64,000 nt of DNA from positions 620,001-684,000 of the forward strand of contig NZ_SACK01000002.1 of NCBI RefSeq assembly GCF_004005815.1, read 5' to 3'. This DNA comes from Mucilaginibacter limnophilus. Its GTDB lineage: Bacteria > Bacteroidota > Bacteroidia > Sphingobacteriales > Sphingobacteriaceae. Below are positions 57,549 through 64,000 of this stretch, piece after piece. Position numbers and translations under genes: made by a program. The notes under the pieces were generated by a model that was not told where the DNA came from, ran no database searches, and saw only the letters and a list, made by a program, of their open reading frames with translations. Each line of letters opens with the position of its first letter. Position 1 is the stretch's first letter.

Positions 57549-58349
57549 TTATATATCAGCGTTAAAGCTTTTAAATATCGGGCGCCAAAAGTCGGCATGC
57601 TTGTCCCATGCATGGCAGCCAAAGGGTAACTGGTTGTTGTTGATGTGCAGGCAGCGATCAAGATTAGTTTCAAAAGCAAACTTTAAAGCGGTTTTCAACT
57701 CAGGGATAACCAGCTGTTGTTTTTTACGGTTAAGCTCGATGCTCCAAAAAATGTCTTCGTTAAACCAGGGATGCCGCATGCGTAGGTACTCTTCAATTTT
57801 TTCACGCTGACTTGCGGCATAGTTTGCAAATGTTTTTACCCGCCGTAACGAAAAACCACCATTGCCCACGCGGTCTTCCATTTGCCTGCCAATTTTAGGC
57901 ATGCCGTCTTTGTATTTCGCGTTGTTTTTAAAATAGAGATAATTTTTAAGTTTTCTAACAAGGCCGGGTGCTTTCTTATAAGTCCATGGTGCGCCAATAT
58001 AATCATACCCTTTGCTGCACCATTCAATCAATTCATCCCTGAATACAAATGCATCCAACTGATAGATCAAAATATATTCGTAGTTGATAAACGACTTGTA
58101 AAATTCTTCAGAAAGCATTAAGGCATTGTAGCCGTGGATGTCGGCAAAGTACTTGTCATCAAATGAAATAATATCATAAAAGCCTTTTTTTGTCGCGCTT
58201 TCAGGTAAGGTTAGGCTGTGGGGTTTAACCGCAATGATTGGGTGGCCATCAAGTATGTTAAAACATTGCTTCAGCGCGATTTCTTCATAGCGCGTTAAAA
58301 TAGTTTTATAAAAAGGTATTATAACCGCAGCTTTTGTATTTGTTGTCAT
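57549..58349 (-). CDS. DUF5672 protein, probable glycosyltransferase-like, copy 2
   Basis: A 266-residue paralogue of the gene downstream of it, with the same blocks: AAVIIPFYKTILTRYEEIALKQCF, YEYILIYQLDAFVFRDELIEWC, YDYIGAPW, NGGFSLRRVKTF and WFNEDIFWSIEL. ATG 58349 (MTTNTKAAV) is preferred over the frame's earlier start at 58367. The two genes likely arose by duplication and would act on related acceptors. It is divergent from the GT2 gene at 58423. Confidence 0.82.
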   Translation of the reverse strand: MTTNTKAAVIIPFYKTILTRYEEIALKQCFNILDGHPIIAVKPHSLTLPESATKKGFYDIISFDDKYFADIHGYNALMLSEEFYKSFINYEYILIYQLDAFVFRDELIEWCSKGYDYIGAPWTYKKAPGLVRKLKNYLYFKNNAKYKDGMPKIGRQMEDRVGNGGFSLRRVKTFANYAASQREKIEEYLRMRHPWFNEDIFWSIELNRKKQQLVIPELKTALKFAFETNLDRCLHINNNQLPFGCHAWDKHADFWRPIFKSFNADI

Positions 58350-58422
58350 ATAGATTACCCGGTGCAACCAAATTTATGTTACTTTGCCAACGTTCGCCGG
58401 TATAAAGCTGCAAAAAAAGGCT

Positions 58423-59070
58423 ATGTTTTTCAACCTGTTTAAAAAAAGAATAAGTATATCATACTGTATCACGGTTTGCAACGAGTGGAAAGAGCTTGAA
58501 ATATTGCTGCAGACGTTGCTGCCACTTGTTGAGGAAAACGACGAAGTAATAGTACTGCAGGATATAACCAACAGAGACAACCGGGTAAGCAATGTGCTTG
58601 CAAAATACTCAGGCATGATTATATTGAAGGAAACCATGCTTAACAACGATTTCGCGACGTTTAAAAATCACTTCTTCGAGCTGGCCAAAGGCGATTATCT
58701 TTTCCAAATAGATGCCGACGAAGTACCTAAGGATACGCTAATAACAGGGCTTAAACCGATACTTCAGCGAAGAAGAAAATACGATTGTTTTTTAGTGCCA
58801 CGCATAAACCTTGTTAACGGATATACTGATGAGCATGTGCAAAAATGGAACTGGAACATCAATGAGAAAGGTTATATCAACTTTCCTGATTACCAGCCGC
58901 GCATTGTTAAGTTGAACGGTAAAATAAAATGGAAAAACAAAGTACACGAAGTGTTTACCGGGTACAATAAATCATTTCAATTGCCTGCTGAAGACGAATA
59001 TTCATTATTGCACATTAAGGACATTGAACGCCAGCAGCGTCAGAATGATTTTTATGATACGCTTGCTTAA
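58423..59070 (+). CDS. Glycosyltransferase family 2 (KdtX/WaaE-like)
   Basis: A 215-residue GT-A enzyme. N-terminal ISYCITVCNEWKELEILLQTLL, the diphosphate-binding QIDADEVP (the DxD equivalent) near residue 91, and NKVHEVFTGY near the end match WaaE/KdtX-type transferases that act on LPS core. ATG 58423 is preferred; the frame is open to TTG 58384. Its end overlaps the convergent gene by 4 bp. Donor and acceptor are not readable. Confidence 0.88.
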   Translation: MFFNLFKKRISISYCITVCNEWKELEILLQTLLPLVEENDEVIVLQDITNRDNRVSNVLAKYSGMIILKETMLNNDFATFKNHFFELAKGDYLFQIDADEVPKDTLITGLKPILQRRRKYDCFLVPRINLVNGYTDEHVQKWNWNINEKGYINFPDYQPRIVKLNGKIKWKNKVHEVFTGYNKSFQLPAEDEYSLLHIKDIERQQRQNDFYDTLA

Positions 59071-60008
59071 CTGTTGTTCAGCGTAGCTACATAATTTTCG
59101 AAATGCTTCTGGAACAAAAAATCAAACGATAAGCCGCCTTCAGGCACTACATTAATCACTTCAAAAGATAGTTCCAGTATCCGCGGTACTTTCAACGCTT
59201 CGGCAATTGCAAAGGGAAACGACTGGTTACCGATAAAAAACTTGCATCCGGCTATTATACTTGCCATTTGCGTAAAATTTTGAATTTCCACCCGTTTTAA
59301 ATCAGGCAGCATTCGCTTCATGTCATTGTATTCGCTATCGACACCAATGAAAACTTTATTCGGGTACTGATTTAAAAATTGATGATTAATGAAGTCGTTC
59401 CTATAGCGTTCGCTGCGGGCAAGAACGATAGTATCATTGTAGTTGTTATCGGCTTCAACATCAAGCCAGTTTACATGTAAGTCTGGACTGATGCCGGTAA
59501 GGTAACTGCACCAGCGGGCAATGTTTCCCTTGTCCATAGGTATAAGCGGTGTACGGAAATTATCCAGATCAATATCAATGTCATCACCATTGTACACCCT
59601 GCACGAAGCAATATAAGGTTGAGCTTCAATAAGCGGCGACAGCATGTCGGCCATTTTTTGGTTCAGCATTACATTACCCAAAGGATGGGTATATTTAGGG
59701 TTAAGTACAATAGGCCGGTTAAGCTTTAGCAAAAGATTAATATCAGCGCCGCTTAACTCATGTAGTTTTTTCAGCGTTGGCAACGCATAAATGATATCAC
59801 CGGCGTTGCCACTGTGGGTAACGTAAATAAAGCCTTTTGATTTAGCTGCCGCAATCGTTTGAACGGGATCATATGTGATCTGCTCATGATAAAGGCGGTG
59901 TGTTTCTGCTTCGCGTCTTTCAAGGTCCAGTTCGGCTTTATAGTGTTTGTATGCAGCCTTATCGGTTAACTTCAGCCAGTTCTTGCTAATAAAATTCTTT
60001 TTTGGCAT
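59067..60008 (-). CDS. Heptosyltransferase-like (GT9/GT-B) protein
   Basis: A 313-residue protein with the start of GT9 folds, FIYVTHSGNAGDIIYALPTLKKLHEL (the loop that binds the acceptor), and the donor-side block KFFIGNQSFPFAIAEALKVPRILELSF near residues 255-280, where GT9 has G.S.pmHiAaal. The middle is diverged. Probable role: sugar transfer to LPS core or a related glycan. It starts 18 bp after the MsbA-like gene on the same strand, so they are cotranscribed. Less certain than the GT9 gene at 63708. Confidence 0.72.
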   Translation of the reverse strand: MPKKNFISKNWLKLTDKAAYKHYKAELDLERREAETHRLYHEQITYDPVQTIAAAKSKGFIYVTHSGNAGDIIYALPTLKKLHELSGADINLLLKLNRPIVLNPKYTHPLGNVMLNQKMADMLSPLIEAQPYIASCRVYNGDDIDIDLDNFRTPLIPMDKGNIARWCSYLTGISPDLHVNWLDVEADNNYNDTIVLARSERYRNDFINHQFLNQYPNKVFIGVDSEYNDMKRMLPDLKRVEIQNFTQMASIIAGCKFFIGNQSFPFAIAEALKVPRILELSFEVINVVPEGGLSFDFLFQKHFENYVATLNNS

Positions 60009-60026
60009 AATAAAGTACCCTTAAGC

Positions 60027-61862
60027 TTAATCAACGTTAAAGGTTTGCATGTCTATCAGTTTACGATATAGCCCGTTCTTTTCAAGCAACTCGTTATGGC
60101 TTCCCTGTTCAACAATACGGCCTTCTTCAAGCACCACAATAATGTCGGCGTTTTGAATAGTGCTTAAACGGTGCGCAATAATAAGCGAGGTGTGGTTTTT
60201 CATCAAGTTGTTCAGCGCATCCTGAACCAGTTTTTCGGATTCGGTATCAAGCGCCGAAGTAGCCTCGTCAAGCAGCATAATAGGCGGATTATTTAATACC
60301 GCACGTGCAATGCTTATACGCTGCTTTTGTCCGCCCGAAAGTTTAGAACCACGGTCGCCAATGTTGGTATCATAGCCGTTTTCGGTTTCCATAATAAAAT
60401 TGTGGGCGTTGGCTATACGGGCCGCTTCTTCAACCTGCTCACGGGTAACCCCCGTTTTACCAAAAGCGATATTATTAAAAATGGTATCGTTAAACAGTAT
60501 CGATTCCTGGTTAACAAAACCCATTAACGAGCGCAGCGAATTAGTGGTTATCTTCCTGATGTCAACACCGTCAACCAGCACGGCGCCTTCTTTGGGTTCA
60601 ATAAATCGCGGCAGCATATCCATCAGGGTTGACTTGCCGCCGCCGGAAGGGCCAACAAGCGCCACGGTTTTTCCTTTAGGGATTTCCAGGTTAATGTCCT
60701 TCAGCACCAATCGCTCATTATAGGCGAACGAAATATTCTCCAATGTGATTTTGTCATGAAAACCATCAACTGTAATAGCGCCGGGTGCATCAACTATTTG
60801 CGGTTTTTCATCAATAAGCTCCAGTATCCTTTCGCCTGCAACCAGGCCTGAATGGATATTGCTAAATGCATCTGAAATGGCTTTAGCCGGGCGCATAAGC
60901 TGTGAAAACAAACCGATGTAGCCAACAAACTGTGCAGGTGTGAGGTCAGACCGGTTATTTAACACCAGGTAGCCGCCATACAGTACAATGAACGAAATCA
61001 TGGTGATAGACAGCGTTTCTGAAACCGGTGAGGCCAACTGCTGCCTGCGCGACATGGCTTTAACTATCCTTGAATAGTGGTTGTTCTCATCTTCAAAGCG
61101 CGTAGTAATAAAATCAGTAGCATTGAAAGCCTTGATGATTTTAATACCTGTAAGCGATTCGTCAAGATAACTTACCATGTTGGCATATGAGTTTTGCGCG
61201 GCAGTTGCCTGGCTTTTTAAACGCTTAACAATGCGCGCTATAAGTAAACCCGCTACAGGTACAACCAGTAAGGAGATTAGGGTAAGTTTTACTGATATGG
61301 AGAACAGTGTGATCAAAAAAGCGATAAGTTGCAAAGGCTCTTTAAAAATCACCTGCAGTGTCCCGGTTACCGAAAACTGTACAACTTGTACTTCTGATGC
61401 GATTTTTGAGATGATATTACCCTTACGTTCGTTGCTGAAATAGCCAAGGTGAAGGTTAATTACATTGTTGAAAACGGCCTTACGGATGTTCAACAGGGTG
61501 TGTATGCGTAACGATTCCATTATGCGCTGAGACAGGTACCGGAAAAGGTTGCCCAAGAACGCGGCTACTATAATTACTATGCATACAAATTGCAATGCGC
61601 CCCATTTACCTTTGGTTTGAATAAAATGCTGCAGGTAATAGTCAAACCAGCCTTTTAAATCAAATATGGAAAGTTCTTTAACAGCGGCGGTAGTATTATG
61701 TGCCGGAACGCAATTGTTATCGAAAAGGGTATTAAGCAAAGGTATCAGCAGCGCTAAAACTGAGGTGCTGAATACTACATACAATATGGTGAAAAGAATA
61801 TAAGGAATGGCAAATTTTTCAATTGGCTTAGCAAATGATAACAGCCGGAAGTAAGTCTTCAT
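60027..61862 (-). CDS. MsbA-like ABC exporter (lipid/LPS flippase)
   Basis: A 611-residue half-transporter. Six membrane helices in residues 1-330, including an unusually long periplasmic loop near residues 50-80 (TLFDNNCVPAHNTTAAVKEL). The ATPase domain has GPSGGGKSTLMDML, LSGGQKQRISIARAVL, IMLLDEATSALDT and AHRLSTIQ. Homology and the glycan-gene setting suggest flipping of lipid A-core or a glycolipid. A TAGCTTTG element lies 19 nt upstream. It is the first gene of an operon with the GT9-like gene. Confidence 0.93.
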   Translation of the reverse strand: MKTYFRLLSFAKPIEKFAIPYILFTILYVVFSTSVLALLIPLLNTLFDNNCVPAHNTTAAVKELSIFDLKGWFDYYLQHFIQTKGKWGALQFVCIVIIVAAFLGNLFRYLSQRIMESLRIHTLLNIRKAVFNNVINLHLGYFSNERKGNIISKIASEVQVVQFSVTGTLQVIFKEPLQLIAFLITLFSISVKLTLISLLVVPVAGLLIARIVKRLKSQATAAQNSYANMVSYLDESLTGIKIIKAFNATDFITTRFEDENNHYSRIVKAMSRRQQLASPVSETLSITMISFIVLYGGYLVLNNRSDLTPAQFVGYIGLFSQLMRPAKAISDAFSNIHSGLVAGERILELIDEKPQIVDAPGAITVDGFHDKITLENISFAYNERLVLKDINLEIPKGKTVALVGPSGGGKSTLMDMLPRFIEPKEGAVLVDGVDIRKITTNSLRSLMGFVNQESILFNDTIFNNIAFGKTGVTREQVEEAARIANAHNFIMETENGYDTNIGDRGSKLSGGQKQRISIARAVLNNPPIMLLDEATSALDTESEKLVQDALNNLMKNHTSLIIAHRLSTIQNADIIVVLEEGRIVEQGSHNELLEKNGLYRKLIDMQTFNVD

Positions 61863-61880
61863 TAAATAATATTAAAAGTG

Positions 61881-61913
61881 CAAAGCTAACTTAATTGCCT
61901 AATTATATTGCAA
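61881..61913 (-). promoter_or_regulatory. Predicted promoter of the MsbA-like gene
   Basis: Read on the minus strand: TTG (61913-61911), a 22-nt spacer and TAGCTTTG (61888-61881). The leader to ATG 61862 would be about 13 nt. Confidence 0.55.
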
Positions 61914-61957
61914 TAATAGTTTAACCATGTTTTAACTTAGCGCTCAATAAACTAAAC

Positions 61958-62659
61958 GTGAAAGTTACAGTAATAATTGTTACCTATAATGCGGCGGCTA
62001 CTCTACAGCAATGCCTTAACAGTATTTATGAGCAAGTGTTCCCCGTAGATATTGTTGTAGTAGATGGCGCCAGTAACGATGGAACGGTAGGTATTCTGCA
62101 AAATAATGCGCATAAGCTTGCCTACTGGGTAAGTGAAAAAGATACTGGCATTTACAACGCCATGAATAAGGCCATTAAGCATATTTACAATGATTGGGTC
62201 TACTTTTTAGGCGCTGATGATGAATTGCTGCCTGAATTCTCAGCTTTTGCAACCGAACTTAAAGATCCGTCAGCCATATATTATGCTAATGTGATAAGCA
62301 ATGGGGTTGTGCGCTCGGGGAAAATAAGTGATTATTATATGGCCAAAGGTGGCATCTATCATCAGTCTATTATTTACCCTGCTTCGATTTTTAAGAAATA
62401 TAGCTTTAATGAAAAATACCGCATTTCGGCTGACTATGCATTAAACATGCGGCTGTATCGGGATAAACAGTATCATTTCGAATACAAGCCATATATTATT
62501 GCAAAATATAATCATTTAGGCATATCAGGCACGGCAATTGACGGACCTTTTGAAAAGGATAAAACCAAACTGATTCGTGAAAACTTCGGATTAAAAGTTT
62601 GGCTACGTTATGCTTTCAGGCTATTAAAGGCAAAGCTGGGCGTTAATAAAAAGGGTTAA
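61958..62659 (+). CDS. Glycosyltransferase family 2 (WcaA-like)
   Basis: A 233-residue GT-A enzyme: VTVIIVTYNAAATLQQCLNSI, VDIVVVDGASNDGTVGIL, the YFLGADDELLP metal site (Asp-Asp near residue 88) and RISADYALNMRLY. The start is GTG 61958; no ATG fits upstream. It is divergent from the MsbA-like gene and overlaps the convergent GT1 gene by 4 bp. Likely builds a surface polysaccharide; sugars unknown. Confidence 0.92.
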   Translation: MKVTVIIVTYNAAATLQQCLNSIYEQVFPVDIVVVDGASNDGTVGILQNNAHKLAYWVSEKDTGIYNAMNKAIKHIYNDWVYFLGADDELLPEFSAFATELKDPSAIYYANVISNGVVRSGKISDYYMAKGGIYHQSIIYPASIFKKYSFNEKYRISADYALNMRLYRDKQYHFEYKPYIIAKYNHLGISGTAIDGPFEKDKTKLIRENFGLKVWLRYAFRLLKAKLGVNKKG

Positions 62660-63720
62660 TCTTCCAGGCATTCCTCATAAAGCGAAAGGTATTGCTTTGC
62701 AGTATTTTGCCAGCTGAATTTTTCAGCATAAGCGGTAATATGGGCTTCAATGTTATCGGTTGAGTTGTATTTTTCCATTCCTTCGGCAAAAACTTTTTGC
62801 ATAGCCTTGCCGTCAAAACTGTCGAAGTAAAAAGCAGCATCGCCGCCAATTTCGGGCAGGGAGGTATGGGTTGACAGAAACACCGGCTTGCCAAAGTGCA
62901 TTGCCTCAATAACCGGTAAACCGAAACCCTCGGCTATTGACGGAAAGGCAAAAGCCAGGCAATTTTTATAATACCATGCTTTGTCATCATCGCTGATTGG
63001 TCCGGTAATCTTTACCCTGTCTTCGCAACCCCACTTTTTTGCTTCGTGCATAATCTCATCCTTATAAGGCGTTTCAATGCCGGCTATAACCAATTCATAA
63101 TCGTTATTATGCAGCAAAGCAGGCAGCACGGCGAAGTTCTTTTTTGCTGATATATGCCCGATGGTAAAAATAAAAGGCCTTTGAGGTTGATAGGCGGGTT
63201 GATGATCTGCTTTTATACTTAGCTTATCAGCACCGTTATAGATCACCTGTACTTTTCCTTGTGCCGATGGAATATACTTTATAATGTCTTCGGCTACGTA
63301 ATTAGAAATAGCTACTATCTTATCGCAAAGATTAACATAACGGGTAAGCTTGTTTAATTTTTTCTCTACTTTTTCAGGCGGAAAGTTTTCGTAGATAAAG
63401 TTGATGTCGTGTACGGTAAGTATCTTTTTCCCTTTTACTTTTTGCGGGCGTAAACGGGGGTATTGATCGGTAAAATGCACCAGATTATATTTACCGGATT
63501 GAGGGAAGAACAGTTTATGCAGCTTCGACAAGTATTGTATTTTTACCCGATTGGCAAACTGATAAATAGATTTTCGATGCACATAAAAAGTAATATCAAA
63601 CCGGCTGTTATCCTCAGCCAGAATGCTATTACCTAAACTTTTTCCAAAGTAAAAAAGGCCTGTATTCGGGTAACGCATCGAATCGAATGTTAATAATATA
63701 CGCTTCTTTACTTTTTCCAC
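62656..63720 (-). CDS. Glycosyltransferase family 1
   Basis: A 354-residue GT-B enzyme. The C-terminal nucleotide-sugar domain has PFIFTIGHISAKKNFAVL and CLAFAFPSIAEGFGLPVIEAMHFGKPV with the E-x7-E motif, then THTSLPEIGGDAAFYFD. The N-terminal acceptor domain starts LLTFDSMRYPNTGLFYFGKSLG. It starts inside the end of the upstream GT9 gene (13-bp overlap), so it is translationally coupled to it. Confidence 0.93.
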   Translation of the reverse strand: MEKVKKRILLTFDSMRYPNTGLFYFGKSLGNSILAEDNSRFDITFYVHRKSIYQFANRVKIQYLSKLHKLFFPQSGKYNLVHFTDQYPRLRPQKVKGKKILTVHDINFIYENFPPEKVEKKLNKLTRYVNLCDKIVAISNYVAEDIIKYIPSAQGKVQVIYNGADKLSIKADHQPAYQPQRPFIFTIGHISAKKNFAVLPALLHNNDYELVIAGIETPYKDEIMHEAKKWGCEDRVKITGPISDDDKAWYYKNCLAFAFPSIAEGFGLPVIEAMHFGKPVFLSTHTSLPEIGGDAAFYFDSFDGKAMQKVFAEGMEKYNSTDNIEAHITAYAEKFSWQNTAKQYLSLYEECLED

Positions 63721-64000
63721 TGGTTAATTTTTTGTGCAACCATCTCAGGCGTAATACTCTGCAATGATCCCGAATCACTTTCAATAAAATTGGCTTTTAA
63801 ACCTAAAGGCGCCCATCTCTGCGGGTGTATCGGCCTTGTATTAGGGAATAGGCCAAGCGTGTTAATCCCGCAGGCTGCTGCTATGTGTAAAGGGCCGGTT
63901 CCTGATGCTACCAAACCGTCGGCGCTATGTATAAACGCTATAAATTCATCAAGGTTCATTTGGCCGGTTACATCAATTACATGTTCCGGTTGTTGTTTAA
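63708..64000 (-). CDS. Glycosyltransferase family 9 (heptosyltransferase), C-terminal part, cut by the window edge
   Basis: The minus-strand frame is open from 64000 to the stop at 63708, giving about 97 C-terminal residues. The hallmark SADGLVASGTGPLHIAAACG is the GT9 donor-binding loop, and GLFPNTRPIHPQRWAPLG follows as in ADP-heptose:LPS heptosyltransferases. An ATG at 63959 is internal, not the start. It overlaps the GT1 gene by 13 bp, so these two genes form one operon. Confidence 0.88.
   Translation of the reverse strand, partial: KQQPEHVIDVTGQMNLDEFIAFIHSADGLVASGTGPLHIAAACGINTLGLFPNTRPIHPQRWAPLGLKANFIESDSGSLQSITPEMVAQKINQWKK

Noticed and set aside
1..64000. tRNA, rRNA, transposase or integrase genes
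   Set aside because: Reading both strands by eye showed no cloverleaf-like T-loop plus acceptor pairing, no rRNA stretch and no transposase motifs. A dedicated tRNA scan could still find something missed.

Overview
The window looks like a chromosomal segment of a Bacteroidota member of the Sphingobacteriaceae, most like Mucilaginibacter or Pedobacter. The reasons are the many lipoproteins whose signal peptides end in Cys-Lys-Lys, the promoters of the TTG / TAnnTTTG type, lineage-typical genes (IPExxxVDY protein, LruC-domain proteins, DUF5672, PorT-like barrel, ligase-associated exonuclease plus ATP-dependent ligase), and gene orders such as acpP-fabF-rnc and rplM-rpsI-rpsB-tsf. Genus is an inference. 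No rRNA, tRNA, CRISPR array, transposase or phage gene was seen.

Layout. 1-1.1 kb: the end of a probable cyanophycinase gene and an isoaspartyl peptidase, together a cyanophycin breakdown pair. 1.4-7.2 kb: a TPR-like secreted protein, a Prc/Tsp-type protease, then a DNA-end processing pair (MBL-fold exonuclease overlapping an ATP-dependent ligase). 7.4-15.3 kb: three tandem LruC-domain surface lipoproteins of about 695 residues, each closed by its own terminator and each preceded by the same TTTGGGGAA motif, then one more lipoprotein. 15.3-22 kb (minus): a lone PAS protein, B12-dependent ribonucleotide reductase, pyruvate kinase and an IPExxxVDY protein. 22.1-24.4 kb: acpP-fabF-rnc. 24.4-24.8 kb: a pile-up of dispersed palindromic repeats. 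25.6-28.9 kb: yicC-gmk-nadD, a ParE/RelE-type toxin-antitoxin pair and miaE. 28.9-41.3 kb: mixed metabolism (FAD monooxygenase, RsmI-like methyltransferase, aminotransferase, desaturase, LLM oxidoreductase), several lipoproteins, a 9-bp minisatellite and one decayed gene. 41.5-48.7 kb: ribosomal proteins L13, S9 and S2, EF-Ts, NagA, UMP kinase, ribosome recycling factor and an ABC exporter. 48.7-56.6 kb: rhomboid protease, a UvrD-like helicase fused to a nuclease, a GH3 enzyme and a PorT-like barrel. 56.7-64 kb: a glycan cluster with two DUF5672 proteins, two GT2, one GT1, two GT9-like proteins and an MsbA-like flippase, likely for LPS or another surface polysaccharide.

Most genes are ordinary housekeeping. 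The less ordinary signals are the LruC trio with its shared upstream motif, at least six families of dispersed palindromic repeats (one has become the C-terminus of a protein, one abuts the gmk start, one lies between rpsB and tsf), promoter -7 motifs that end 3-4 nt before start codons (possible leaderless mRNAs), the minisatellite fused to a 17-bp-stem hairpin, and a degenerate gene at 40.25-40.72 kb. No clearly new multi-gene system can be proved from the sequence alone; the LruC block is the best candidate for an uncharacterised surface system.
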